This document shows, in pieces, positions 12,376 to 23,153 of a stretch of DNA of 64,000 bases (positions are counted from its first letter, which is position 1; each line of letters opens with the position of its first letter). This DNA comes from Taudactylus pleione (lineage: Eukaryota; Chordata; Amphibia; Anura; Myobatrachidae). The notes beneath the pieces were generated by a model. It was not told the origin of the DNA. It saw nothing but the letters and a program-made list of their open reading frames with translations, and did not search any database. The DNA lies in assembly GCA_031769625.1 (NCBI GenBank), contig JAUIMM010001030.1, positions 2,182,001 through 2,246,000 of the forward strand, given 5' to 3'. The translations under genes were made by a program, and so were the position numbers.

Positions 12376-13180
12376 CTAGCCTAAATATGCCGCACGGCAT
12401 GAGATGCCTGGTGTGAGTGAGCCGCCAGGTTCCGTGAAACTCTGCTACCGTCAGATGACATTTTTGGGCTGAAAGTGCGTCTTAAGCACAATGCGACTGG
12501 GATGCACCAGGAGACTTACTGCCCTGATTAATTTGATATGAAACACAATTACTGTATATCAGTGTGCAACTGTATGTGTAAAAAGAACTTGGCATAGAAA
12601 AAAGCTGAGGCCACTGCACTGTAGCACTTCGTATTCAGAGACTCAGTCGCACACAGATATACGAGTTTTGCATAACAAATTAATCAACACAGTCTCTTGG
12701 TGCATCCTAGTCACATCACATTGCGACTTATATGCAATTACCACAACAAAAGACACAAAAAATATCTGGCACCATGGCCGTAGCTAGGGTAGTGCGGCCG
12801 GTTCCATCGCACAGGGCACCACAGGACAGGGGGCGCTGTTTGGGCCTGTCAAATTTCTGTTTATTATCATTCTTGCTTGTTGCTTCCTCTTATTTCATGC
12901 CCAGCATCTCCAGGCCTCCCTTATCTCTTCCCTGGCCCTTCCACAAGAAGCCATGGCCCTTTTTTGGGTGCATTATGTCCCTTTGAAAAATGAGGAGGGC
13001 ACCAATGCTCTTTCTGGCACAGGGCACCAAAAAGTCTAGTTACGGCTCTGTCTGGCACTATAAGAAACTCACAGGAGATGGTGCGCTGAGAAGGAATGTT
13101 TGGCGTGACTGCAACACATCTGTATATCTGTTTGACTTTTATAAACTTTCTGGTATCTTCATAAGGTGGTAGACATAATA
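12376..13180. repeat. Possible older repeat split by a hAT MITE
   Basis: A GC-richer patch (TATGCCGCACGGCATG near 12387) and GGTGCATCCTAGTCACATC near 12700 look like repeat sequence. Matching wording (GGGATGCACCAGGAGAC) occurs inverted near 12500. The younger element at 12773-13050 interrupts it. Boundaries are not resolved. Confidence 0.35.
12773..13050. mobile_element. hAT MITE with perfect 8-bp duplication
   Basis: Terminal inverted repeats are CATGGCCGTAGCTAGGG at the left and CTAGTTACGGCTCTG at the right. A perfect 8-bp target duplication, TCTGGCAC, lies at 12765-12772 and 13051-13058. Length 278 bp with no coding capacity. The intact 8-bp duplication is the expected signature of hAT transposition. 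Confidence 0.88.
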
Positions 13181-13224
13181 CCCTATACCAGTGCCCCAGT
13201 GTAAGGTGTCATGTGCCCCTCAGC

Positions 13225-13500
13225 CAGAGGCAAATCCAGGTAGGGGGCGCGATGAGTTTGATCGCTCACCCCACACAGCCAGAGGAGACTGCTGCTGCTA
13301 ATCAGTGGCAGCAGCCTACCTGGTTCCACCGCAAGCCCAGCCAACAGCAGCATGGTGCTCCGGTGGACTGGAGAGACACAGAATGCTGCCGCTGACAGGT
13401 AAGGGATGGGGGCGGACCCCGGCCCTTCCATCAAGCCCAGGCCTGGGTAATTAGTAGTTGCCTGCCTCCCCTCTTGGCGCCCCTGGATCTAATGGAATGC
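13225..13500. mobile_element. hAT-like MITE, right end degraded
   Basis: The left end CAGAGGCAAATCCAGG and the internal right sequence GGCGCCCCTGGATCT form an inverted pair, typical of hAT termini of the 'CAGNGGCGGATCCAGG' kind. The outermost right bases no longer match, and I could not find an 8-bp duplication. Confidence 0.5.
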
Positions 13501-13514
13501 AGTCATAATATGGA

Positions 13515-13860
13515 CTGCAGGGATTCCGGCACCGGAATCCCGATGCCTGTCAGAATCCCGGCACTGGCATCCCGACCACCAGCATCCCGAAAGTAAGTAG
13601 CGGGGTATTGGGAAGTGTTAGTCACTAAGGGGGAAGGGTTGGGTTTAGGGTGCGGGGAGGGGGAGGTTAGGTTTAGGCACTAGGGGGAAGGTTAAGTGTA
13701 GGCACTGGGGTGGGAGCATTAGGGGCAGGGGTAGGGAGAGGGGGATGGTTAGGATACCAACCGATGGGTGTTGGTAACCTAACTCTGTCAGGATGCCGGC
13801 ATCAGGATTCTGACCACCGGGATCCTGGGTGCCGGCATCCCATACCCATCCCAATCTAAA
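13515..13860. mobile_element. Foldback repeat with GGGATTCCGGC ends
   Basis: The left GGGATTCCGGCACCGGAATC and CATCCCGACCACC blocks are inversely echoed on the right by GACCACCGGGATCC and GTGCCGGCATCCCA. The centre is G-rich (GGGGGAAGG repeats). Probably a MITE; target duplication not determined. Confidence 0.5.
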
Positions 13861-13908
13861 GTGTGCTGTTACCATACCACACTGTGATTGAGTACTGTAA
13901 GTAACAAT

Positions 13909-14246
13909 GGGGGGAATTCAATTGAACGCGCTATTGAATAGTGATGGGAGGGACTCCCAAAGCTATTCATTACACTGCGTTGTGTGGTCGGAGAATTGCT
14001 GGTTAACACGCCTATTGCGCCTTAACAAGGGTGTTCAGACGAGTTAACTGACATTCTCTGACCAAAGTGCCGGGCACGCAGCTGTTAGCGCAGCGCTATG
14101 CAGAAAAACTGCTGTGTGCCCGGCACCTTGGTCGGATTTCTCCTTGCAACCCCAGGGGGGTGCGAGAAGAGATCCTTAGCATGACCAAACAGCGCAGTGT
14201 ATTGAATAGCTTCGGGAGTCCCTCCGTTCAATTGAATTCCCCCCAA
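13909..14246. mobile_element. Foldback MITE, GGGGGGAATTCAATTG termini
   Basis: Terminal inverted repeats are GGGGGGAATTCAATTGAACG at the left and the exact inverse CGTTCAATTGAATTCCCCCC-like sequence at the right. Further inside, GGGAGGGACTCCCAAAGCTA is matched by TAGCTTCGGGAGTCCCTCC. The 3-bp direct repeat AAT flanks it. No coding capacity. Superfamily uncertain; the 3-bp duplication suggests PIF/Harbinger-like. Confidence 0.75.
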
Positions 14247-14249
14247 TGT

Positions 14250-14780
14250 TCTCAACAACACATCAGTGAAAATTCATAAGAACATTCTTCTTAAGAAATT
14301 AAGGCATTGCTGTGCCTACCCTACCAAAGAAGACATGTTTGATGACCATGATTAACTCACAAAGATGGGAACACCAAGGAATATAAAGCTACTCACCATC
14401 TCCACCTCCATGTTATTCAAGCATAGAGACTGCAGGTTTGAGTTCTTTAGCCTTTTGCTATTAAGGATCAAATGATTTGCCTCACCCTGGTTTTCATGTC
14501 AAATTGCCAGAATTGACTAATAGTTGGTTTTGATGTCTATACATAATCCATTGTCAATCCCTGGTGGATTACAAATGGCAACCCGCGGCATGTTCTATAT
14601 GGGGTAGTTTCTATTGAACACCATTATGGAATGGAAGCTATTCTATTCATACAGTACTCACTTTCTTGCGCTATTCTGTTTGTTATAGTAAGCACCATTC
14701 CATTGATATCAGAAACAAACCACATTGAACTAGATTATATTCATATTAATCTAATGGTGCTTTTTTATAAATAAACATTC
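14250..14780. other. No gene recognised
   Basis: Moderately AT-rich spacer with no array, frame or terminal repeats that I can support. Confidence 0.4.
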
Positions 14781-14786
14781 AATTGG

Positions 14787-15332
14787 GGGAGATGTATCAA
14801 ACCTTGGAGAGAGATTAAGTCGAGAGAAATAATGGACAAGATTTATCTATGAGTGAACTGAACTGAAAACTTGAACACAGGAGTTGAACTGAATACTTGA
14901 ACACAGGCAATGAACTGAATACTTGAACATAGGAGTTGAACTGAAAACTTGAACACAGGAGTTGAACTGAGTACTTGAACACAGGAGATGAACTGAATAC
15001 TTGAACACAGAAGATGAACTAAAAACTTGAACATAAGAGTTGAACTGAAAACTAGAACACAGGAGATTAACTGAATACTTGAACACAGGAGTTGAACTGA
15101 ATACTTGATCACAGGCGATGAACTGAATACTTGAACATAGGAGTTGAACTGAAAACTTGAAAACAGGAGTTGAACTAAGTACTTGAACACAGGAGATGAA
15201 CTGAATACTTGAACACAGGAGTTGAACTGAATACTTGAACACAGGAGTTGAACTGAACTGGAGGGAAATATCCGAACTCGGAATGCAAATTCGAACCTAT
15301 CCGAGCCTGCACATCCCTACTACCAACCTATG
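14787..15332. mobile_element. Repeat element carrying a 26-bp minisatellite
   Basis: The left edge GGGGGAGATGTATCAAACC resembles frog MITE termini. The right edge contains CGAACCTATCCGAGCCTGCA followed by CATCCCTA, similar to the ends of the elements at 18301-18666 and 34055-34350. The array occupies most of the element. Boundaries are approximate. Confidence 0.4.
14855..15255. repeat. 26-bp minisatellite, about 15 copies
   Basis: The unit is approximately TTGAACACAGGAGTTGAACT plus GAATAC. Copies vary mainly at CACAGG(A/C)GT and GAATAC/GAAAAC. Because 26 is not a multiple of 3 and the unit lacks stops on the minus strand, long 26-residue-periodic minus-strand frames arise. I treat those as artefacts. 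Confidence 0.92.
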
Positions 15333-15339
15333 TTAATTT

Positions 15340-15785
15340 CTCTCTAAAAGGCCTATTCATCAACACTAAATGGCCCGGTAACCATGCGGACACACTAGCT
15401 TCCACATATTTTAGTTACCTGGCCATTCATCATCAGGGGTCCAAAAAAGACTCCTAATATTCAGCAAACTCCAAAAACTGAAAGTTTGCTTCGAGGAACA
15501 AGCACCATCTTCAGATGGCGCTTCTTCTCTGAACCTATGGGAAGGAGTTCTGGGGATGTGAAGAGGGATCCTAGCGGATCCCTCCGCTGTCCCCTCACTA
15601 CCTTCCCGGAAGCTGTGCCCAACGTCACTCATGCATAGCCGGGACGACAGGGATGAGATAAATAACGCAGCTACATCTGTAGCTGCGATACTAACTGAGG
15701 GGACAGCTGCTTTTCGGAGCAGCTGTCCCTGTACCTGAGCAATAATTAATTGCTCCGGTGTCATGTTTCCCCTGCTATGAGTTGG
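15340..15785. other. Unassigned, possible repeat
   Basis: Contains AAGGCCTATTCATCAACAC and CTGGCCATTCATCATC-type words and a GC-rich centre. A 132-codon minus-strand frame has no recognisable domain. It directly precedes the PLE fragment and may be part of another MITE. Confidence 0.3.
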
Positions 15786-15789
15786 ATAC

Positions 15790-16103
15790 TTAAGTATCCC
15801 TCGCAGCAAGATTATTACTTAATACATTATGCAGGCCGCACCACAAGATATTTAAAAATATGGTTTATGGAACAACACTGCAATATCATCAACAAGGTTA
15901 CCACACATAGTTTATCATTACACTATTCGAAAACACATAATAGTGATCCCAAATCTTTAAATATTATAGGACTTGAACATATTTCAACCACATCAAGGGG
16001 TGGTGACAGATTCAAAATGTTCTGTCGCCAGGAGGTCTTCTGGATGTTCAGAGTGAATACCTTGCATCCAGAGGGCCTCAATGAATCAATAGAATTAAAC
16101 TAA
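15790..16103 (+). pseudogene. PLE GIY-YIG endonuclease C-terminal fragment (PLE2)
   Basis: This is the last part of a Penelope-like element protein. The residues read YYLIHYAGRTTRYLK, then NIINKVTTHSLSLHYSK, SRGGDRF and NTLHPEGLNESIELN. They align with the PLE1 protein's QYVGRTTRSIK, NIINRVHTHSVARHFSQ, KRGGNRF and LDTLSPKGLNEALD. The second half of the GIY-YIG signature (AGRTTR in place of VGRTTR) is present; the upstream RT, zinc-binding linker and first GIY motif are missing or scrambled. The catalytic Arg/Glu segment has changed (WFMEQH instead of RFREH). The sequence differs strongly from PLE1, so it is a separate subfamily. The natural stop is at 16101-16103. Confidence 0.8.
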
Positions 16104-16597
16104 TTTATATGAAGACAACAGGACAGAGGATTAGGTAGATCAAGTCCCATCATCTTTTCCTACGACCTGAGGAATTCTATATTTATAAAATGTAATATAT
16201 TTATATAGGTCATGTTTTATTTTTTACATTTATTCTTCTTATTATTATCATTATTATCCTTTATTATTATTAATATTATTATTTTCAGTTTTTTTATTAT
16301 TAATATTATTTTTTATTTAGCTTCATTTTCTGTTTTTGTCGTGGTCTACAGTCTTGAACAATATCACTATGATCATCAATTAGCAAAATATCAATTTCAA
16401 TATTGTAAAAGACTGAGTGATTGTTTATCTGATATATTATACTATCATGTTATTAAATTATTGTTAAATTCAGAGAGATCTGCTCTTTATAGAGCATAAA
16501 AGATATGTGGTATATATCCATATATTCCCATTTAGTATTATTATATAACCTTTACTATAATTGATAAATATGAATAGTACTACCTTGGCCCTTGATC

Positions 16598-16951
16598 ACA
16601 GATGGTGTAATGGTAGCATTACTGCCTCACAGCACTGAGGTCGTTGGTTCGATACCCACTACGGCCCTAACTGTGTGGAGTTTGTATATTCTCCCTGTGC
16701 TTGCGTGGGTTTCCTCCGGGTTCTCCGGTTTCCTCCCACACTCCAAAAATATACTGGTAGCTTAATTGGCTCCTAACAAAATTACCCCTATTGTGTGTAT
16801 GTGCGTGTGCATGTGGTAGGGAATATAGATTGTAAGCTCCACTGGGGCAGGGACTGATGTGAATGGCCGAATATTCTCTGTAAAAGCGCTGCGGAATATG
16901 TGTGCGCTATATAAATAACTGGTAATAAATAAATAAATAATAAATAAATAA
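16598..16951 (+). mobile_element. V-SINE-type tRNA-derived SINE
   Basis: Non-autonomous retroposon with a tRNA-like head, a V-SINE central domain and an L2-like tail. The head has A and B boxes. The central domain includes GTGTGGAGTTTGTATATTCT and TGGGTTTCCTCCGGGTTCTC followed by CCTCCCACACTCCAAA. The tail has AAAAGCGCTGCGGAATATG and GCGCTATATAAATAA, then (AAAT)n. The tail resembles the L2-group 3' end, in keeping with mobilisation by an L2-type LINE such as the one represented at 10530-11245. It sits inside the PLE2 3' region, so it is younger than that insertion. Confidence 0.88.
16603..16656 (+). promoter_or_regulatory. RNA polymerase III internal promoter of the SINE
   Basis: The A box TGGTGTAATGG lies at 16603-16613 and fits the tRNA A-box pattern. 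The B box GGTTCGATACC lies at 16646-16656 and has one mismatch to the consensus. The spacing suits a tRNA-type promoter. Confidence 0.75.
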
Positions 16952-17174
16952 TGTACTGCTGTTTACATTACGTGTCCTTTTTCTGCATATATATTTTTTA
17001 TTTGGGTATTGTCACTTGTATGTTTGAGCCATTGTATACACTACGGCGATATGGCTATATTGATTTAGCCCAACTACGTTATCTACTATGTATGATACTT
17101 GCCCCAATATTGATGTAATACAGACCATTATTAGTATGTTTATATTAGCGTATGCTAAAAGCCTGTTTATAAGA

Positions 17175-17515
17175 TTCTATAACAGGTTTCTGATAAAAAA
17201 ACATCACGGGTTGCAATAGGCTGAGCCGGACCACATGTCTGTTGTTTACATCATGTGATGCGGAATGAACATCAAACAAATACACACTACTAATTTCAAT
17301 AGGCTGAGCTAAACCACAAGATTAGTATTTAGATCACGTCATCTGGAGCCAAGAGTGTACCCAGCAGAGCCGGGTAGGTGTATTCCACACCATGTGAGCT
17401 CTGGGTAAACTTGCGTCACGAGTTCCAATAGGCTGAGGTGGATCACGTGATTTATGTTTACATCACATAGCCACATCTGGAGCCACGATTGCACCCGGCA
17501 GGACCAGGTAGGTGT
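17175..17515. repeat. Degenerate tandem repeat, about 115 bp x 3, in PLE2
   Basis: Each unit contains CAATAGGCTGAG (near 17213, 17300 and 17431), followed by a TTTA(C/G)ATCA(C/T) word. The latter two also share ATCTGGAGCCA and GGTAGGTGT. One copy includes ATCACGTGAT, a palindromic E-box-like word. The units lie about 200 bp or more upstream of the hammerhead-like motif. Confidence 0.65.
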
Positions 17516-17708
17516 TTTCTCATATGCTATAAAGATTTTTTTATTTATATCACTCCAATGTCACCAGCTCTTATAAATGAGCTTTTGTTATATAGTTATG
17601 CTTATTTCTCTGTAAGGCTTGGTTGTAGGGATTGAACGAGCTCCAGCTGCTAATCATTTACATTTGCATAATGGTATATAAAGCCACTCATTTGGACTTT
17701 GGGGATCA

Positions 17709-17756
17709 TGCTACTGAGGAAGTTGTTGGTCATTCGACAACGAAATGCGTCTAGCA
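17709..17756 (+). ncRNA. Hammerhead-ribozyme-like motif (type I, minimal stem III)
   Basis: Helix I is TGCTA (17709-17713) with TAGCA (17752-17756). The core CTGAGGA (17714-17720) keeps C3-U4-G5-A6-N7-G8-A9. Helix II is GTTGT (17722-17726) with ACAAC (17737-17741). GAAA (17742-17745) follows. Helix III is only two pairs with a GC loop, and C17751 sits where cleavage would occur. One extra A (17721) lies between core and helix II. Hammerheads with tiny stem III are known in Penelope-like pseudo-LTRs. Activity is not shown. Confidence 0.55.
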
Positions 17757-18300
17757 CCCCACTGGCATCGACTACTGCATCATTGGAACCTCCATTTAAC
17801 TTATTCTGGACCGGCACCATCAACCGATTCCAGTCATATACTCCATCCTACCCACGCCACTTGCAGTGACTCCTGCATGTCATTTGGGACGTGATCATCT
17901 GGATTAAAGACTGGTAAATACTTAATAGCTAGACTTTATCCCGGATTGATATATTGAAGCCAGTGACTGATATCATATATTGTTGTTTGCCATCCTTCTA
18001 AACTAAAACTTTTTGACAGATTCCAACATTACTTCATTTATTCACTTTTTATTATCACTATTGTGGTTGCGAATACCCTGATTGAACATTCATTTGATTT
18101 ATATGTTTTTACCCTTTTTAAGATATGAACCATTAAATAGCTATTGATTATTCAACCAAGTCTTGCAGAGTCATATATTTTATTGTATGCATATAATTCT
18201 TGCATGTTAATATTCCTAACTTGTCTGCATGTTATTGCTGTATAAATTTCCAAATGACTTATCAATTCTGATTTATGACATATAACAGTTAGATCTATTT

Positions 18301-18666
18301 AGAGCTGTTCATCTCTTTTTTTGCTTAGCAATGTGTACTGACCCCACATGTTTTGGTTTTAGATCTGGATTCATCTTTGTGTTTTGATTTTGGTTTTGCA
18401 AAACCACCCTCAAGTGTTTTGGTTTTGAATCTGGATTTTAAAAAAAATGATAAAAAGTTTTTTAAAACAGCCAAAATTATGTCGTTTTTGCAATCCAAAC
18501 CCCAAAATTCCGGTTTAAAATCCATTTCCAAACCGCTGGAAGATCAGAATCACGACTTGGACACGACATCTGGATCTCTTTAGGAGTTTAGAACTGTGAG
18601 TCCGATCTGTCCTGATTCACAAAATTCAAGTGGGTTCTGCAGAACCGAACCGCACATCTCTAGAAT
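18301..18666 (-). repeat. Interspersed repeat M4, copy 1
   Basis: Read on the minus strand it starts TAGAGATGTGCGGTTCGGTT, matching the left end of the plus-strand copy at 34055-34350. Both share ATCTGGA, TTTGGATTGCAAAAA and AACCCCA-type words and end near CATGTGGGGTCA / CATGGGGTTGAC. Probably a non-autonomous DNA element; no target duplication defined. A 77-codon frame within it is a by-product. Confidence 0.65.
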
Positions 18667-19690
18667 GTAGACCTGGGTCCTAAAGTGAAAGTATGCTTTG
18701 AAGTAATATTTTATTGTTTAAAAAGTTCAGACTAATTTTAAGGGGCAGTTCATAAAGCAGACTTTATGCATGCACCCAGGAACATTTTATAAATGTAGTG
18801 GGCCTGTGTGAAAGGTAGGAGTGTGAATAGAGCTGGAAAAGCCACGCTAATGTGCCCAAAGTGATTGTTGAACCTCAGAACACATTGGATATTATGCCTG
18901 GCTGTATCACTCTTGATGCATGGGGCTCACAAGTCAAGGAGACAGATTGGAGCAATCATGACTCATGGGTTCATGTGCACTGCACACCCTGCAACTATGG
19001 AGGATACACCATTACCTGATCTTATTCAAAAGTGAGCCTGGCAATAAGGCCTATTTGTGCAAATTAAAATGTTTTGCTTACCAAAGCATTTTGCTGTCTG
19101 TAAATAGAAAGAACCCTGTGAAACTGTGACCTCGTAGTGTATAAAATTTCCATTCTGCCATGCCTAAACAAAGCTCTTATGGTAATAACCCTGCCATGTA
19201 ATCAAAATCTTATCGTTACGAAATATGAATTTTCATTAGTGCAAATGAGCCTGAAACACATAATTTCACCAATTTTTACAAGAATAAGCCTTTGAACCTC
19301 CGCATTTAAGTTACTTTTGTTTGCTGTTCTGATTATGTTATTATCAACTAATCAAGATCTCATAATCCTACTTCAAAGACTTCCTAGTAAACCCTGTTTA
19401 AATACTGTACACCTTCTGCAAAGTTTTATTAGAATCAAATACAGTGTGCAAATAAAATAATACAAATATTTTTTTTCTACTCATAACATCATTTGAAATA
19501 TATGCCATCATTTTGTCATCTTTCTCCTATTCAATGCGAGGATCCTATAATTGGAGTAATCTGCAAGTTCTATGATAAAAAATTGATTATTTAAGATGAA
19601 AAATGTTCTTCTTTATAGTTGCATATAATACTTTTAAACTGAAATGCTGATTCAGTTGGGGAAGAAAGCAACAAAGACTATAGACCTGAT
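18667..19690. other. No gene recognised
   Basis: AT-rich spacer with no arrays or supported frames. AGACCTGATTCAGAGTTG near 19682 is a small piece resembling M2-type ends. Confidence 0.4.
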
Positions 19691-20019
19691 TCAGAGTTGT
19701 AAGCTATGTCAATGTTTTACTCAGTTAAGAGTTAATTGGCTATCTGCGCATTCGTCTAAGTAGCACGACACATACAAGGTACATTACCTAATAATGGACA
19801 GGGTGATAAGCAGTCAGGGAGCATTTCAGGGAGGTACAGGGAGTTATGGAAGAGAAAGCAGATGAGTCACGAACAATTCAGAGGCATGTCACATCCTGTG
19901 ACTGTGATCCCGTACATAGGCGAAACTAGACATTTGGTAGTGGGTGGTCCCAGTTCCAACCCATTGCCAGAACTTATGTTACCTTGGAAGTTTGCATGGC
20001 TTCCCTGCTCATGTCTCTT

Positions 20020-20465
20020 GTGGGCAGAGACACTGAGGGAGAGATACAAGGAGGGTGAAGACAGGAACACTGAGGTAATGTTAGAACGAGGGTGAAGACA
20101 GGTACACTGAGGGGGAGTTACAGGGAGGGTGAGGGCAGAGACACTGAGGGGGAGTTACAGTGAGGGTGTGGTAAGACACGTAGGAAGAATTACAGTGAGG
20201 CTGAGGCCAGAGACACTGAGGGGGAGATACAAGGAGGGTGAGGGCAGAGACACTGAGGGGAAGTTTCAAGGAAGGTGAGGGCAGAGACACTGAGGGGGAT
20301 TACAGGTAGGGTGAGAGCATACACACCGAGTAGGCATTAAAGGAAGGTTGAGGATAGGGACACTGAGGGGGTGTTACAGGGAAGGTGATGACAGAGACAC
20401 TGAGGGGGCACTACAGGGAGGGTAAGGATAGGGACACTGAGGGGGGTTACAGGGTGGGTGAGGAG
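20020..20465. repeat. 37-bp minisatellite, about 12 copies
   Basis: The unit is approximately GACACTGAGGGGGAGTTACA then GGGAGGGTGAGGGCAGA. Copies diverge by single substitutions and small deletions. Read on the minus strand it gives Ser/Pro/Leu-rich frames without biological meaning. Confidence 0.9.
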
Positions 20466-20518
20466 CTGGGAAGCACTGCCCAGATCAGTATGATCTTTGC
20501 AGGCTTAATTATGTGTAA

Positions 20519-20890
20519 AAAAAAAAAATAGATTGATATTTTTCTTTAAAGAAAGTGAGTGCCCCAAATCCATAACCAACCCCAGACCTCTCAACCTGGT
20601 CTTCTTTTGGAAAATAGGGAGGGGAATGGTGTGGAGCTCCCCTTATACTCCAATTACCGGCATCGGGCTGAACTAGCCAGTGGGGAGGGGTTGATGCCAT
20701 AACAGGTAGGCACACAGCGTAGGGTTCCCCTGACATAACATTAACAAACCCCAAACTGGTTAGCCCAGGGCTGGAATTCCTCAGAAAGTTGGGACCACAT
20801 AAATAAAATTCCCCTCCAGGTTTCTCACCAGAGGAATTACCAGCCCTGGTGGCGGTGGATCCGGGGTTAATTGTTAAATAATAGATCATT
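20519..20890. repeat. Interspersed repeat M5, copy 1
   Basis: Shares wording with 27839-28150: an A/T-rich edge, CATAACCAACCCCAGACCTC versus CATAATCAGTCTTAGG, then GGTTCCCCTGACATAACATT versus GGTTCCCCAAAAATAATGG. The similarity is moderate, so both are old copies. Confidence 0.45.
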
Positions 20891-23148
20891 TTATTATAGA
20901 AAAAAAATATTATTCAGACGCTAATAAAAGTATTGCTTATAATATCACACTCCTTGATCTCTTTGGACATTATTTACTCTGCAGCTCCTAAAGTGTACCT
21001 CTGAAAAGTACTCAACAAAACACAACACAATTAGAAGAAATTTTCTGTAAGAGCGCAATTATATGTAAATTTAAATTAACAATCATTTATTAAAATACAT
21101 AGTAATAAATTAAAACATAGATATAGCTAATGCATATTTAGAGTAATCCAAAAAAATACAGCCATTCAAGTAAAGTTGTAGATATTTAATAGCAATTAGA
21201 CTTAAAACACCCACAGACTAATAATCCGCTGCTTAATAGCAATGTTCCAATGGTTCCAGATTAACACATATAGACAATTGCTATAGAAAGTTATTTTGTG
21301 AAATGCACTTCACTTAATAGTAGTCAGTCACAGTAGTAATAAAGACTCCTAATAAAAGACTCCTATAGTGATCCTGTAGTAATTATAGTGTAATTGTAGA
21401 AGCTCTGATTCACCTCCCTCCTTGTTAAGGCAACCCCGTATGGCGTGATAATTACTGCTAGCCGACTCCCGGCACACAACGCCATGCGGTGAATGGAAGG
21501 TGTAATCCTATTAGTGCTCCCCGTAGCACAGTCCTCGCTGATATACAGAGTATAGGGAGAAAAGAGCAGCTCCAATGTCGGGAGGGAGGGAGTGTGCTAA
21601 AAGAGTAGAATACAAAATACGAACATTTTGTAAGAATATGTCCTATATGGACACATTTTATTTATTATCTATATGATAATATAATGCAAAGCTAACTTCT
21701 TGGGCCTCGGGTTACACAAATTCACATATTTTCACCTAAGGCACTACCTACCTATATTTTAGGAACATTTGCTGGTAGTAATCAGTCTTTCTTTGATAGG
21801 AATAATTCCAAGAAATGTATATACCTCCGGTGTGCGGTGTGGTGCAAGGTGCATTTGGAGTAATACTCCTCCTATTGCCTCAGGCTAGCTCTGCAGGTGC
21901 TGGGCAATACCTGAGAAGGGGGGCCCTTCTTTTTAAGAGTCACACAAATACAGATGGAGCCGTCTCCATCGTTGCTGCGATGCGCACACACAACGTCACG
22001 CATTGCATACGCATGTGCTCGCAAAGGACGCAGGCACAGTAGTCACACAATCCATGCCGCGATGCACTCGCATAGATGGGCGTGGCTACATCTGTAGATA
22101 CATTATGCAGCAACAGCTCTTGTTGAATAACTTGGGTGCCAGACCTTCTCTTATAAAAATATACCACTTTATTTCTCTCCTCCTGCACATGACTTTAAAG
22201 AACATGAATATGGTTACAGCAGCTTCTCCTCTCCCTCCAGCTCATATACTTGGCATGTCAGATGGTATATGATAATCTCATGGATATGGTTACATTACAT
22301 CTTATTCTTCTTCACCAGCACAGTTAAAATGAATGCTTTGCATTTTACACATACCGTACCACCTGACCATATGGTGGCTGGTGCCTGTAGTTCTCCACTT
22401 ATACATGCAGGTCCACCTGGCCCTTTGCTGGCTGGTGTCTGTAGTTCCACAGCTTCATACATATCTCACATAAATTCTTTTGCACTCTGCCTCTTCTTTG
22501 TACAGTATCTTAGACACAGTCTGGGTAGGAGACACACTGTATCTCTGCTCCCCTTCTTGCTTTCACATGGGAGAGCAATATACAGCCTTTTCCATAGCAG
22601 CTATTACACTCTCAGCTGCAGCCCATTCCTCTCCTACAGGAATAGCTCCTATAGCCGCGGTGCAACCACAGTGCCCCCCCTTTAATGGTTACAAAGGGGC
22701 TTTTAAGCATATGGGACTCCTCTTGTCCCTTAACAGTAAGGCTCCTGGGAAAATCTCTTCCTCATCTCTCCAACATATATACTGGCATCTCTTACCCCTC
22801 TCATGAGTGCTGAAAACTTCACTGGGCTGCTCATACTGCAGGCTTCCAGCTCTTTCTCTGTGGTTTCTCACATACTTTATCTCTTTCTTTCCTTTGGCAT
22901 TAGATAGGCATCGTAGGAGCCGCCACGGCCCTGCCATGCTCCCCTACCGGGGGAGTACAAGAGCTACATTACTGCTTCCCAGCTCCGTCTCTCCCCAAAG
23001 ATGTCTGCACTCCTCCAACTTCTCTCTCTCACCCCTTTGTTCTCTCTCCTTCCTCCTTTCTATGCTCTGACAGTTACACACCCTGTCTTCCCACCCCTAT
23101 GTGTCTATCTCTCCAGCACCTCTTTACCTGAAAACTTATCCCCAGGGT
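20891..23148. other. No gene recognised; small duplication near 22355-22470
   Basis: 2.2 kb with no recognisable coding domain. A tandem duplication of about 57 bp near 22358-22470 shares CCACCTG, TGGCTGGTG and CTGTAGTTC. A 138-codon frame at 22269-22685 covers it and has no known motif. It may be retroelement-derived internal or LTR sequence. Confidence 0.35.
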
Positions 23149-23153
23149 CTCAG

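Larger units (their letters stand above)
15790..18290 (+). mobile_element. 5'-truncated PLE (PLE2) with 3' pseudo-LTR region
   Basis: The endonuclease fragment is followed by about 2.2 kb of 3' sequence. That sequence contains an inserted V-SINE, three degenerate repeats of about 115 bp and a hammerhead-like motif, the arrangement expected for the 3' pseudo-LTR of a Penelope-like element. The right boundary is estimated from where the next repeat begins. No target duplication found. Confidence 0.55.

Noticed and set aside
14843..15242. 115- and 131-codon minus-strand frames
   Set aside because: Both are read from the 26-bp minisatellite and have strict 26-residue periodicity; they overlap each other in different frames.
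16603..16673. A tRNA gene
   Set aside because: The A and B boxes are present, but the cloverleaf is not maintained and the sequence continues into a V-SINE body and L2-like tail.
22269..22685. 138-codon plus-strand frame
   Set aside because: It spans an internal duplication and has no recognisable domain.
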